Shown: in pieces, positions 17,057 through 26,894 of the stretch
Layout: each line of letters starts with the position of its first letter
Position numbering within the stretch: position 1 is the stretch's first letter
NCBI RefSeq assembly: GCF_003627075.1
Contig: NZ_CP032630.1
Coordinates: 1,178,001 to 1,242,000 of the forward strand
From: Protaetiibacter intestinalis
Lineage (GTDB): Bacteria > Actinomycetota > Actinomycetes > Actinomycetales > Microbacteriaceae
Length of the DNA: 64,000 nucleotides
Reading direction: 5' to 3'
Notes under the pieces: model-generated
What the model saw: only the letters and a program-made list of their open reading frames with translations
What the model was told of the DNA's origin: nothing
Databases searched by the model: none
Made by a program: the position numbers and the translations under genes

Positions 17057-17443
17057 TCAGAGCGCGAGGGCGAGGACGAGGACGATCACGGCGAGCAGCG
17101 GCAGCGTGCCCTGGGTGATCGCGGCACGGCGCTTGTCGGGCGAGGTGACGAGCAGCACGAGGGCCGCGGCGAGCATCGAGCCGACGCCTGCGAACACGAG
17201 GGCCGCGCCGACCGCAAGCTGGCCGATCGCGAGCGCGACGATGCCGACGATCGCGACGATCGCGAGGAACAGGTTGTAGAAGCCCTGGTTGAACGCCATC
17301 TCCTTGGTGGCGGTCGCCTCGGTCTCGCTCAGCCCGAAGGTCGCGCGGGTGCGGGGGCTCGTCCAGGTGACGGACTCCATGATGAAGATGTAGACGTGCA
17401 GCAGCGCCGCGAGGGCGGCGAGCACGGATGCCGCGATGATCAC
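17057..17443 (-). CDS. DUF1304 small membrane protein
   Basis: A 128-residue protein with four hydrophobic helices. The start VVIIAASVLAALAALLHVYIF, the motif LHVYIFIMESVTWTSPRTRATFGLS, and NQGFYNLFLAI match the DUF1304 family of membrane proteins with unknown function. The GTG at 17443 has an excellent GGAGGAGG site directly upstream, so longer in-frame openings were rejected. It is the first gene of a two-gene operon with the NADP-dependent oxidoreductase and is divergent to the TetR-type gene at 17537. The gap contains a candidate operator. Confidence 0.85.
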   Translation of the reverse strand: MIIAASVLAALAALLHVYIFIMESVTWTSPRTRATFGLSETEATATKEMAFNQGFYNLFLAIVAIVGIVALAIGQLAVGAALVFAGVGSMLAAALVLLVTSPDKRRAAITQGTLPLLAVIVLVLALAL

Positions 17444-17476
17444 GACCTCCTCCTTCCCCCGGTTTCCCGGGACGCT

Positions 17477-17498
17477 TTGTGTAATACTTGTTTCACAA
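17477..17498. promoter_or_regulatory. Candidate TetR operator
   Basis: TTGTG at 17477-17481 and CACAA at 17494-17498 form an interrupted palindrome in the 93-base gap between the DUF1304 gene and the divergent TetR gene. The gap is AT-rich around GTAATACTTGTTTCACAATAG, which also suits promoter -10 elements. Assigned from position and symmetry only. Confidence 0.45.
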
Positions 17499-17536
17499 TA
17501 GCACGTTATGGACCGTCTGTTGCAGAAAGGACGATC

Positions 17537-18112
17537 GTGGGACGCACGCAGGGCTTCGACACGGCCGCCGTGGTGCGCGCCGCGCGCGACGTGTTCTGGG
17601 CGACCGGCTTCGAGAACGCCTCGGTTCCCGAGCTCGAGGCCGCCACCGGACTCAACCGCTCGAGCATCTACCACGCCTTCGGCTCCAAGCGGGGGCTCTT
17701 CGACGCGGCGATCGACAGCTACCTCAACGAGGTCGTGCGCCCGCGGCTGCGCCCCCTCCAGGCCGAGCAGGTCGCGCCGACCGCGCTCGACGAGTACCTC
17801 GCCGGGCTCGACGCCGCACTCCGCGCCCGCGGCTCCACGATCGCCGACGACGGCTGCCTGCTCATCAACACGGCATCCGCGCCGATCGCGCAGGACGACG
17901 CCGTGCGCCAGGCGATCGTCGACTACCGCGCCGAGATGTTCGCGGCGATCCGCCGCGGGCTCGCGGCTCGGCACCCCGAGCGCACGGAGGCCCAGCTCGA
18001 CAGCTCGGCCCGCGCGGTGAGCGCCCTCGTCATCTCGGCACTCGCCCTCACACGGGCCGACCCGGCATCCGCCCTCGACAACCTCGGAACCGCCCGCGAA
18101 CTCGCCGCCTGA
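17537..18112 (+). CDS. TetR/AcrR-family transcriptional regulator
   Basis: A 191-residue regulator. The N-terminal helix-turn-helix reads FENASVPELEAATGLNRSSIYHAFGSKRGLFDAAIDSYL, which matches the TetR DNA-binding domain (about residues 20-58), and the remainder is a helical ligand-binding and dimerisation domain. GTG at 17537 is preceded by AAAGGA; an in-frame opening further upstream would cross the operator region. It is divergent to the DUF1304/oxidoreductase operon and probably represses it. The ligand is unknown; an electrophile or quinone would fit the oxidoreductase but is inference. Confidence 0.92.
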   Translation: MGRTQGFDTAAVVRAARDVFWATGFENASVPELEAATGLNRSSIYHAFGSKRGLFDAAIDSYLNEVVRPRLRPLQAEQVAPTALDEYLAGLDAALRARGSTIADDGCLLINTASAPIAQDDAVRQAIVDYRAEMFAAIRRGLAARHPERTEAQLDSSARAVSALVISALALTRADPASALDNLGTARELAA

Positions 18113-18126
18113 GGCTCCTCAGCCTC
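18111..18126. terminator. Small hairpin after the TetR gene
   Basis: GAGGCT and AGCCTC form a 6-bp stem with a CCTC loop right at the stop codon. An AT-rich stretch (18130-18172) follows before the convergent dnaB gene. Confidence 0.35.
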
Positions 18127-18184
18127 CAACGTCAAAATTTGATTCAGTTTGACTTTCGTTTGATGTTCGTCCGAGAAGCGCGGA

Positions 18185-19561
<1,377 letters not shown>

Positions 19562-19944
19562 GCTGCTCCCTTCCGAGGTCGAAACTACGTGCCGCCTCGG
19601 ACACCGAGAGCAGGCGCACCGCACTGTCGCGAACTGCTCGGTGGCGGTGGGGGCGCCGTATCCCGAAGGCGCCGGATGCCAAGCTAGGCACACCCCGCAC
19701 GCGGTTCAAACCACCCTGTGGATAACTATGTGGACTCACGGCGGGAAACGCCGGGGGCTGTGTGCACAAGGTGTGGAATCCGCGGTGGACAACTCGACTG
19801 ATTTCCGCCCGATCATGGTGCTGATCAGGAGTTATACATCACACACCCTGTGTGTAGAAACATGTCTACAGTGCCGGTTTAAGCTTGCGGGTTTCCTCAG
19901 CCCGGTGTGGAGAAACGCTTGACACGAACCCCGGAAAAGCACTA
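19562..19944. promoter_or_regulatory. dnaB upstream region with DnaA box and palindromes
   Basis: This gene-free stretch upstream of dnaB holds a perfect DnaA box in reverse orientation (TGTGGATAA at 19717-19725), a related TGTGGAGAA near 19909, the palindrome ACACACCCTGTGTGT at 19841-19855 and an adjoining TGTAGA-N6-TCTACA at 19853-19870. Local GC is lower than in the flanking genes. It probably contains the dnaB promoter; the factors that bind the palindromes are unknown. Confidence 0.55.
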
Positions 19945-19972
19945 GCGGCGCACCCCCGAAGGGGCGCGCCGC
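19945..19972 (-). terminator. Terminator of the rpsF-ssb-rpsR-rplI operon
   Basis: A 12-bp stem with one mismatch (GCGGCGCACCCC against GGGGCGCGCCGC) and a CGAA loop lies 18 bases after the rplI stop; on the minus strand it is followed by TAGTGCTTTTCC. Confidence 0.7.
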
Positions 19973-19989
19973 CAGGTGTTCTCCGCGGA

Positions 19990-20442
19990 CTACTTGGCCG
20001 CGACGACCTCCAGCTGGAGGGCGGCGACCACGTCTTCGCGCAGACGCACGCTCGCCTCGTGGCGGCCGGTCGCCTTGACCGGCGCCGCGAGCTCGATGTT
20101 CTGCTTGTCGATCGAGCCGAGACCGGCGGCCTCGACCGCGGCGACGATGTCGGCGGTCTTGACCGAGCCGAACAGACGGCCCTCGCGGCCCGCCTTCACG
20201 CTCAGCTTGATCGGCGCGGCCTCGAGCTTCGCCTTCAGGTCCTGGGCCTCTTCGAGGGTGGCCAGCTCACGAGCGGCACGCGCCGCCTTGATCTGGTCGA
20301 CCTGCTTCTCGCCGCCGCGGCTCCAGGCCACGGCGAAACCCTGCGGGATGAGGTAGTTGCGGGCGTAGCCGTTCTTGACCTCGACGACGTCACCGGCGGA
20401 ACCGAGGCCGGTGACCTCGGAGGTGAGGATGAGCTTCGACAT
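19990..20442 (-). CDS. rplI: 50S ribosomal protein L9
   Basis: A 150-residue large-subunit protein. The N-terminal domain shows [28 protein letters not shown], the highly conserved L9 signature; a long helix (about 42-75) links it to the C-terminal rRNA-binding domain with [12 protein letters not shown]. Normal length. Last gene of the rpsF-ssb-rpsR-rplI operon and followed by a hairpin terminator. Start ATG at 20442 is preceded by an AAGGAG site. L9 binds 23S rRNA near the L1 stalk and affects frame maintenance. Confidence 0.98.
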   Translation of the reverse strand: MSKLILTSEVTGLGSAGDVVEVKNGYARNYLIPQGFAVAWSRGGEKQVDQIKAARAARELATLEEAQDLKAKLEAAPIKLSVKAGREGRLFGSVKTADIVAAVEAAGLGSIDKQNIELAAPVKATGRHEASVRLREDVVAALQLEVVAAK

Positions 20443-20452
20443 GTCGATCTCC

Positions 20453-20716
20453 TTAACGGCCCGAGCCCGCGTACGGGAGGAGCGCCATCTCGCGCGCGTT
20501 CTTCACGGCGCGGGCGATGAGGCGCTGCTCCTGCACGGAGACACCGGTGATGCGACGGGCGCGGATCTTGCCGCGCTCCGAGACGAACTTGCGGAGGGTG
20601 GCGACATCCTTGTAGTCGATGATGCCGACCTTGATCGCCTTCGCGGGGGCGGCGTTCTTGCCGCCCTTCGCGACGCGCTTGCGGCGGTCCTGGCCGCCGC
20701 TGCTCTTTCCAGCCAT
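20453..20716 (-). CDS. rpsR: 30S ribosomal protein S18
   Basis: An 87-residue small-subunit protein. It has the S18 core [50 protein letters not shown] and a basic Gly/Lys-rich N terminus. There is no zinc-binding CxxC motif in the N-terminal part, so it is the cysteine-free type. It pairs with S6 (rpsF, same operon) on the 30S platform. It lies 10 bases upstream of rplI and 41 bases after the ssb stop. Confidence 0.98.
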   Translation of the reverse strand: MAGKSSGGQDRRKRVAKGGKNAAPAKAIKVGIIDYKDVATLRKFVSERGKIRARRITGVSVQEQRLIARAVKNAREMALLPYAGSGR

Positions 20717-20757
20717 GGCTGTCTTCTTTCAGGTATGGGTTCCGATGCCGCGAGGCG

Positions 20758-21252
20758 TCAGAACGGGGTCTCGTCGGAGTAGGAGCCGGGCGTGTTCCAC
20801 ACATCGCCCGCGTCGGAGGAGGGACCGGAGCTCGCCCACGGCTCGTCGGCGACGGCGCCCTGCGAGCGGCCACCGCCTCCCGAACCGGAGGATGCGCGGG
20901 TCACCTGGGCGGTCGCGTACCGCAGGCTCGGGCCGATCTCGTCGACCTCGAGCTCGATGGCGGTGCGCTTCTCGCCCTCCTTGGTCTCGTAGGAGCGCTG
21001 CTTGAGGCGACCGGTCGCGACGACGCGGCTGCCCTTCGTCAGCGAGCCGGCGACGTGCTCGGCGAACTCACGCCAGCAGGACGCGCGGAGGAACAGGGCC
21101 TCGCCGTCCTTCCAGTCGTTGCTCGCCCGGTCGAAGGTGCGCGGCGTGGACGCGATCGTGAAGTTCGCGACCGCGAGGCCGGACTGCGTGTAGCGCAGCT
21201 CCGGGTCCGCCGTGAGGTTGCCCACGACCGTGATGATCGTCTCGCCGGCCAT
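20758..21252 (-). CDS. ssb: Single-stranded DNA-binding protein
   Basis: A 164-residue SSB. The OB fold (about residues 1-115) begins [32 protein letters not shown] and contains the [35 protein letters not shown] strand region. A Gly/Ser-rich linker leads to the acidic tip SDETPF that recruits replication and repair partners. Forms tetramers that coat single-stranded DNA. Positioned between rpsF (three-base gap) and rpsR in the conserved ribosomal operon, as in most bacteria. Confidence 0.98.
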   Translation of the reverse strand: MAGETIITVVGNLTADPELRYTQSGLAVANFTIASTPRTFDRASNDWKDGEALFLRASCWREFAEHVAGSLTKGSRVVATGRLKQRSYETKEGEKRTAIELEVDEIGPSLRYATAQVTRASSGSGGGGRSQGAVADEPWASSGPSSDAGDVWNTPGSYSDETPF

Positions 21253-21255
21253 GGC

Positions 21256-21663
21256 CTACTCGGCGTCCTTCTCGGCAGCCGCCTTCGCGGCCGGCTTCTC
21301 GGCGGGCGCCTTGGCTGCCTTGCGGGCAGCCTTCTTCGCCTCGGACTCGGCGTGCTTGTCGGCACGGGCCACGGCCTCCTCCGCGCGGAGCACCTTGGTG
21401 CGCAGCACGGCCTCCGACAGCTTCAGCTGACGGTCGAGCTCGAGGGTGGCCTCGCTCGTGGCGGTGAAGTTGACGACGGCGTAGATGCCCTCGGCCTTCT
21501 TCTTGATCTCGTACGCCAGGCGGCGACGACCCCAGATGTCGACGTTCTCGATGGTGCCACCGTCGTTGCGGATGACGCCGAGGAACTTGTCCAGGCTGGG
21601 TGCGACGGTGCGCTCATCGATCTCGGGATCGAGAATCACCATCAACTCGTACTGATGCGTCAT
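21256..21663 (-). CDS. rpsF: 30S ribosomal protein S6
   Basis: A 135-residue small-subunit protein. The core (about 1-95) starts [27 protein letters not shown] and includes [23 protein letters not shown], matching S6. The last about 38 residues form an Ala/Lys/Glu tail that is longer than in many S6 proteins and common in this family of actinobacteria. First gene of the operon, with a strong GGAGGTGGG site before ATG 21663. S6 and S18 bind 16S rRNA as a pair and can repress their own operon. Confidence 0.98.
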   Translation of the reverse strand: MTHQYELMVILDPEIDERTVAPSLDKFLGVIRNDGGTIENVDIWGRRRLAYEIKKKAEGIYAVVNFTATSEATLELDRQLKLSEAVLRTKVLRAEEAVARADKHAESEAKKAARKAAKAPAEKPAAKAAAEKDAE

Positions 21664-21764
21664 TGACCCACCTCCTTCGGACTAGAACGGCTGCAGGATG
21701 TCTGCAGCAGGAGGGTTGAATGCATCGTGCTCACGCGCGCAGGCGCGCGGGCAACCTGGCTATC

Positions 21765-23192
21765 TTACACGGGTGGGCGCGCAGCCCACCACTCGCGCAG
21801 CCGGGCCTCCGCCGCCTCGGGGCCGAGCGGCCCCTCGTCGAGTCGCAGCTCGAGCAGGTGGCGGTAGGCCTCGCCCACCTCGGGGCCGGGACGGATGCCG
21901 AGGATCGCCATGATCTGCTCCCCGTCGAGGTCGGGACGGAGGGCGGCGAGCTCCTCCTCCTCCGCGAGCACGGCGATCCGCTCCTCGAGCTCGTCGTAGG
22001 CGCGCTGCAGCCGGGCCGCCTTGCGCTGGTTGCGGGTCGTCACATCCGCGCGGGACAGGATGTGCAGCCGCTCGAGCTGCTCGCCCGCGTCGCGCACGTA
22101 GCGGCGCACCGCCGCATCCGTCCAGGAGGTGTCGGCATAGCCGAAGAAGCGCAGGTGCAGGCGGATGAGGGTCGCGACCGCCTTGATCGTGTCGCCGTCG
22201 AAGCGCAGCTCGCGCAGGCGCTTGGTGGCGAGCTTCGCCCCGAGCACGTCGTGGTGGTGGAAGCTCACGGCGCCGCCCGGCTCGATCCTGCGGGTCGCCG
22301 GCTTGCCGATGTCGTGCAGCAGCACCGCGAGCCGCAGCACGAGGTCGGGCGCGTGCCCCCGCGAGCGCTCGAGCGCGATCGCCTGCGTGAGGGCGGTGAG
22401 CGAGTGCTCGTAGACGTCCTTGTGGTGGGCGTGCTCGTCGATCTCGAGCCGCAGCGCCGGCAACTCGGGCAGCACGTGCTCGGCGAGCCCCGTCTCGACG
22501 AGCACCCGCAGCCCCGGCACCGGGTCGGGCGCGAGCAGCAGCTTCGACAGCTCCTCGCCCACCCGCTCGGCCGAGACGATGTCGATGCGCCCGGCCATCG
22601 CCTCGATCGCGGATGCCGTCGCCGGCTCGAGCGCGAACCCGAGCTGCGCCGTGAATCGGGCGCCGCGCAGCATCCGCAGCGGGTCGTCGCCGAACGACAC
22701 CTCCGGCTCGATGGGCGTGCGCAGCCTCCGCGCGAGCAGGTCGTCGAGCCCGCCGGAGGGGTCGACGAGCACCTTCTCGGGCAGCCGCAGCGCCATCGCG
22801 TTGACGGTGAAGTCGCGGCGCAGCAGGTCACCCTCGAGCGAGTCGCCGAACGCCACGACGGGCTTGCGGGTGGTGCCGTCGTACACGTCGGAGCGGTAGG
22901 TGGTGAGCTCGACCGTGAGCTCGCCGAGCCGGGCGCCGATCGTGCCGAAGGCGCGCCCGATGTCCCAGTGGGTGTCGGCGATCGGCGCGATCACCGCGAG
23001 GATCTCGTCGGGCGTCGCCGAGGTCGCGAAGTCGAGGTCGTGCGCGTCGCGGCCGAGGAAGGCATCCCGCACGGGGCCGCCCACGAGCGCGAGCTCGTGC
23101 CCGGCATCCGCGAACCGCTCCGCGAGCGCCCGGATGCGGGGGGAGTCGGCCAGCGCCTGGAGACGCTCGACCGCGGCCGCAACGGGTTGCAT
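21765..23192 (-). CDS. CCA-adding tRNA nucleotidyltransferase, PcnB/Cca family
   Basis: A 475-residue class II nucleotidyltransferase. The head domain has LVGGPVRDAFLG and the catalytic DLDF metal-binding aspartates, followed by RRDFTVNAMALRL and DPLRMLRGARF. An HD-type segment, LLHDIGKPATR, sits in the C-terminal half with further metal ligands in FHHHDVLGA. In actinobacteria this protein usually completes or repairs the 3' CCA end of tRNAs and is found next to the murJ-trxB region near the origin, as here. It is divergent from the DUF6049 gene by 57 bases. Poly(A) polymerase activity is the alternative, less likely. Confidence 0.93.
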   Translation of the reverse strand: MQPVAAAVERLQALADSPRIRALAERFADAGHELALVGGPVRDAFLGRDAHDLDFATSATPDEILAVIAPIADTHWDIGRAFGTIGARLGELTVELTTYRSDVYDGTTRKPVVAFGDSLEGDLLRRDFTVNAMALRLPEKVLVDPSGGLDDLLARRLRTPIEPEVSFGDDPLRMLRGARFTAQLGFALEPATASAIEAMAGRIDIVSAERVGEELSKLLLAPDPVPGLRVLVETGLAEHVLPELPALRLEIDEHAHHKDVYEHSLTALTQAIALERSRGHAPDLVLRLAVLLHDIGKPATRRIEPGGAVSFHHHDVLGAKLATKRLRELRFDGDTIKAVATLIRLHLRFFGYADTSWTDAAVRRYVRDAGEQLERLHILSRADVTTRNQRKAARLQRAYDELEERIAVLAEEEELAALRPDLDGEQIMAILGIRPGPEVGEAYRHLLELRLDEGPLGPEAAEARLREWWAARPPV

Positions 23193-23249
23193 AGCCGTCG
23201 AGTCTAGACTTCACAGCATGTCGGCCGTGTCGTTCGGAAGCGCCCCGCT

Positions 23250-24980
23250 GTGCCGTTGACGACCCGCCGCGCCTGGCGCGCGCTGGCATCCGGGCTGCTC
23301 GCCGCGGCGGTGCTGGCGGTCGTCGCGAGCCCCGTCGCCGCCGATCCGGAGCCCGAGCAGACGCCCACGACGCGCACCGCGAGCGTCGCCACCGTCACCC
23401 CCGGCGTCGGCCCGCTGTCGATCGCCGTCATCATGCCGATCGTCGTGCCGCCGGAGCCCACCGGCCTCATCCCCGCCGAGGACCTCGCCCGCTACACGGC
23501 GTCGTTCGGCCTGCTCACCCGCCAGCTCGACGCGGTGCAGGGCTCGACGGTGACCCTCGCCGTCGACCCGATGGTGTTCGCGTCGATCCGCGTGCTCGGC
23601 AGCTCGGCCCCCGAGTCGGCGATCGCGTGGCTCGCCCGCCTCGAGGCCCTCGACGCCGAGGTGTTCACCCTCGCCTACGCGGACGCCGACGTCGCGGCCG
23701 CAGCCCGCACCGACACCCTCGACGTGCTCCAGCCGAGCGGCTTCGGCTTCGCACTCGACCCGGCCGACTTCACCCCGGTCGAGACCGCGAGCCCGAGCCC
23801 CACGCCCTCGCCCGAGCCGACGGCCCCCGTCGACCCGGATGCCGCCCCGCCGTTCCCGAGCACGGAGGACGTGCTCGCGTGGTCGAGCACCCTGCCCACG
23901 ATCGCCTGGCCGGGCGCGTCGGGCATCGGACCGGATCAGCTCGCGCCCCTCGCGGCCGCCGGCTACGAGGACGTGCTGGTCTCCGACGAGTCGGTGGGCG
24001 CGCCCTCCACCCCGCTCGTGACGCTCGACGGCATCCAGGGCATCGTCACCGACACCGGTCTGTCGAGCCTGCTCGGCGACGCCGCCGGTGCCGTGACGGA
24101 GGCCGAGCTCACGAGCGCCCTCGAGGCGCTGCGCGCCGAGCTCGCGGCGGACGCGACGGAGACCCCGGGACGCGGGATCGTGCTCACCCTCGGCCGCGTC
24201 TGGCCGTACACGATGTCGTCGCTGCCCGAGGCGCTCACCGCGATCAACGCCGCCGCGTCCTCCCAGCTCGTGCCGCTGTCCGAGATCCTCGCCACCACGC
24301 CGTCGTCCGCAACCCTCGCCGAGGCCGCCGACGAGACCGAGCGCGACGCCGCGTTCACCGACGCCGCATCCGACGCCGCCGCCGAGCTCCAGTTCTCGTC
24401 GGTGCTCGCCGACCCGACGGTGCTGCTCGACCCGCGCCGACTCGAGCGGATCGCGCTGTACGGCCTCGGCTGGTCCTCCGACGCGAGCGGCTGGACGGAT
24501 GCCGTCACCGCCTTCCACGAGCGCTCGCAGGAGATCACGAACTCCATCCGCCTCGAACGCGGCAGCGATGTGCTGCAGCTGGCCCGCAACACCGAGTTCC
24601 GGGTGTCGGTCAGCAACGCCCTCGAGTTCCCGGTGACGGTGCGCGTCAGCATCGACCCGAAGAGCCCCATCCTGCAGGTGGCCGAGCCCGTCGACCTCAC
24701 GGTCGAGCCGGGCGCCACCGGCACCGCGTACCTCAAGGTCGAGGCGGTCGCCAACGGCGAGGTGCTCGTGCAGACCGATGTGCACAGCCCCACCGGGGTG
24801 CCGCTCGACACGGGCTTCGTGCGCGTCACGGTGCAGGCCGAGTGGGAGGGCATCGGCACCCTCGTCGTCATCCTGCTGCTCGTGGCGGTGTTCGGCGCCG
24901 GCATCGTGCGCCTCGTGCTGCGGCGGCGCAAGGAGCGGCGGGCCGCGGCCGAGGCACCGCTCGAGGACGCGGATGTCTGA
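23250..24980 (+). CDS. DUF6049-family secreted, membrane-anchored protein
   Basis: A 576-residue protein with a signal peptide (RRAWRALASGLLAAAVLAVVASPVAA), a large extracytoplasmic region and one C-terminal membrane helix at about 535-555 followed by a basic cytoplasmic tail (RRRKERRAAAEA). A Pro/Ser/Thr linker occurs near residues 178-195. This architecture next to murJ matches the DUF6049 proteins of actinobacteria, whose function is unknown but probably tied to envelope synthesis. GTG at 23250 was used; TTG six bases later is possible. Its stop lies eight bases inside murJ, so translation is coupled. Confidence 0.85.
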   Translation: MPLTTRRAWRALASGLLAAAVLAVVASPVAADPEPEQTPTTRTASVATVTPGVGPLSIAVIMPIVVPPEPTGLIPAEDLARYTASFGLLTRQLDAVQGSTVTLAVDPMVFASIRVLGSSAPESAIAWLARLEALDAEVFTLAYADADVAAAARTDTLDVLQPSGFGFALDPADFTPVETASPSPTPSPEPTAPVDPDAAPPFPSTEDVLAWSSTLPTIAWPGASGIGPDQLAPLAAAGYEDVLVSDESVGAPSTPLVTLDGIQGIVTDTGLSSLLGDAAGAVTEAELTSALEALRAELAADATETPGRGIVLTLGRVWPYTMSSLPEALTAINAAASSQLVPLSEILATTPSSATLAEAADETERDAAFTDAASDAAAELQFSSVLADPTVLLDPRRLERIALYGLGWSSDASGWTDAVTAFHERSQEITNSIRLERGSDVLQLARNTEFRVSVSNALEFPVTVRVSIDPKSPILQVAEPVDLTVEPGATGTAYLKVEAVANGEVLVQTDVHSPTGVPLDTGFVRVTVQAEWEGIGTLVVILLLVAVFGAGIVRLVLRRRKERRAAAEAPLEDADV

Positions 24981-26616
24981 CCCGGCCGTCGACGACGGCA
25001 CCATCCGGCGGGCGAGCACCACCATCGCCGCGGGAACGCTCGTCTCCCGCGTGCTCGGCTTCGTGAACCTCGCCGTGCTCGCCTGGGTGCTCGGCCAGCA
25101 GAACCCCGGCGTCAACGCCTTCGCACTCGCCAACACGATCCCCTCCAACCTGTTCGCGCTCGTCGCGGGCGGCCTCACGAGCGCCGTGCTCGTGCCGCAG
25201 ATCGTGCGGGCGGCGCGGGATGCCGACGGCGGGCAGGCGTTCGTCAACAAGCTGCTGACGCTCGGCGTCACGGCGTGCCTCGCGATCGCGGTGCTCGTGA
25301 CGCTCGCGGCCCCGCTGCTGATCCCCCTGTATGCGGTGCAGGGCGTGGGCACGGTGTTCGACGCCGACGCGATGGCGCTCGCCACGGCGTTCGCCTACTG
25401 GTGCCTGCCGCAGGTGTTCTTCTACGCGGTGTACGCGCTGCTCGGCGAGGCGCTCAACGCCCGCCAGGTGTTCGGCCCGTACACCTGGGCGCCGGTGCTC
25501 AACAACGTCATCCTGATCGGCTCGCTCGCGCTGTTCGCGGCCCTGTTCGGCATCGACCCGGCCCACCAGGACCCGGCGAGCTGGACCCCCGCGCAGATCG
25601 CCCTGCTCGGCGGTGGCGCCACCCTCGGCATCGCCGCGCAGTGCCTCGTGCTCACCCTGTTCTGGCGGCGTACGGGCCTGCGGTTCCGGCCCGACTTCCA
25701 CTGGAAGGGGGTGGGCCTGCGCGCCACCGGCAAGGCGGCCGGCTGGATGTTCGGGATGATCGTGGTGACGCAGCTGACGATCGTGCTGCAGACACGTGTG
25801 GCGTCCCTTGCCGGCCCGCAGGACGCGTCGGTCGCCGTGCTCAACACGGCCTGGCTGCTGTTCATGCTGCCGCACTCGATCCTCGCCCTGTCGATCGCGA
25901 CCCCCTACTTCACGCGGATGAGCGCGCACGCGAGCGCCGGGGATGTCAGGTCGGTGCGCGACGACCTGTCGAGCTCGCTGCGGGTCATCGTCATGCTCGT
26001 CACGGGTGCCGGTGCGGCCATCGGCGCCGCCGCGATCCCCTTCGGCGCGTTCTTCGGGCGCACCCCCGCGGAGGTGGTGGGCATCAGCTCGGTGCTCATC
26101 GCCTACCTGATCGGGCTCGTGCCGTTCTCGGCGATGTTCGTGCTGCAGCGCGGCTTCTTCGCGCTCGGCGACACCCGCACGCCGTTCCTCATCAAGGTGC
26201 TGCAGGGGGTCACGGTGAGCCTCGCCCTGCTCGCCGTCGCGCTGCTCGCGCCGAAGCCGCAGGTGGCGGTGGGCGTCGCGCTCGCCACCACGATCGCGAG
26301 CACCGTGCAGGCGCTCGTGCTCGCCCTCGTGCTGCGCCACCGCATCCACGGGCTCGACGCGCGCCGCGTGCTCGTGCGCACGGCCCTCTTCTTCGCCGCC
26401 GCGGTGCCGGCGATCGGCGCCGGCGTGGGCGTGCTCGCCCTGCTCGGCGGCTTCTCCCGCGGCTTCGCCGTCGCCAACACGGGAACGGCCTTCGTCTCGG
26501 TCGCCCTCGTCGGCGCCACCGTGCTCGCCGTCTACTTCGCGCTCCTGCTCCTCGTGCGCGTGCCCGAGCTGCAGGCCGGCCTCACCCCCCTGCGCCGCCT
26601 CCTCCGCCGCACCTGA
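24973..26616 (+). CDS. murJ: Lipid II flippase MurJ (MVIN family)
   Basis: A 547-residue membrane protein with about 14 helices of the MOP/MVIN superfamily. It starts RRASTTIAAGTLVSRVLGFVNLAVLAWVLG, a MurJ hallmark, and has GLTSAVLVPQIVRAARD, YALLGEALNARQVFGPYTWAPVLNNVI and FVLQRGFFALGDTRTPF. It flips lipid-linked peptidoglycan precursors to the outer face of the membrane. It lacks the long C-terminal pseudokinase extension of mycobacterial MviN. Start ATG 24973 overlaps the DUF6049 gene by eight bases. Repeat elements begin about 25 bases after its stop. Confidence 0.95.
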   Translation: MSDPAVDDGTIRRASTTIAAGTLVSRVLGFVNLAVLAWVLGQQNPGVNAFALANTIPSNLFALVAGGLTSAVLVPQIVRAARDADGGQAFVNKLLTLGVTACLAIAVLVTLAAPLLIPLYAVQGVGTVFDADAMALATAFAYWCLPQVFFYAVYALLGEALNARQVFGPYTWAPVLNNVILIGSLALFAALFGIDPAHQDPASWTPAQIALLGGGATLGIAAQCLVLTLFWRRTGLRFRPDFHWKGVGLRATGKAAGWMFGMIVVTQLTIVLQTRVASLAGPQDASVAVLNTAWLLFMLPHSILALSIATPYFTRMSAHASAGDVRSVRDDLSSSLRVIVMLVTGAGAAIGAAAIPFGAFFGRTPAEVVGISSVLIAYLIGLVPFSAMFVLQRGFFALGDTRTPFLIKVLQGVTVSLALLAVALLAPKPQVAVGVALATTIASTVQALVLALVLRHRIHGLDARRVLVRTALFFAAAVPAIGAGVGVLALLGGFSRGFAVANTGTAFVSVALVGATVLAVYFALLLLVRVPELQAGLTPLRRLLRRT

Positions 26617-26640
26617 CGCCCGCCGGCCGCCCCCGCCGCT

Positions 26641-26662
26641 CGTTGAGTGCCACGCGTAGCGG
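26641..26662 (+). repeat. Truncated REP-like fragment
   Basis: CGTTGAGTGCCACGCGTAGCGG resembles the left half of the palindromic repeat unit and lacks the TATCGAAACC end. It lies just upstream of the full composite element. Confidence 0.5.
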
Positions 26663-26675
26663 CCACCCCCCTCCC

Positions 26676-26818
26676 GCTGGTTGAGTGCCGCCGCGCAGCG
26701 GCGGTGTATCGAAACCACGACGGACGCCCCTCGACGGGGCGCCCGTCGTCGGTGAGGCCCCACGCATCCACGTCTGCACGGGTTTCGATACGCGCCCTGC
26801 GGGCGCTACTCAACCAGC
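26676..26818. mobile_element. Composite MITE-like element 1 with REP ends
   Basis: A 143-bp element with a repeat unit at each end in inverted orientation (26676-26716 as GGTTGAGTG...TATCGAAACC, 26781-26818 as GGTTTCGATA...TACTCAACC). Between them are a hairpin (arms 26717-26730 and 26736-26749, one mismatch, loop TCGAC) and a spacer. Read on the minus strand the spacer is CGTGCAGACGTGG, six variable bases, then GGGGCCTCACCG. Two further copies lie at 30802-30940 and 38437-38575. It codes for nothing recognisable. Confidence 0.7.
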
Positions 26819-26894
26819 GGGCGGACGCGGGAGCAGGAATGCCCGCGACCTAGGATGTGTTGTACCTCGCGACACCCTCGACAGGAGACCCCCG

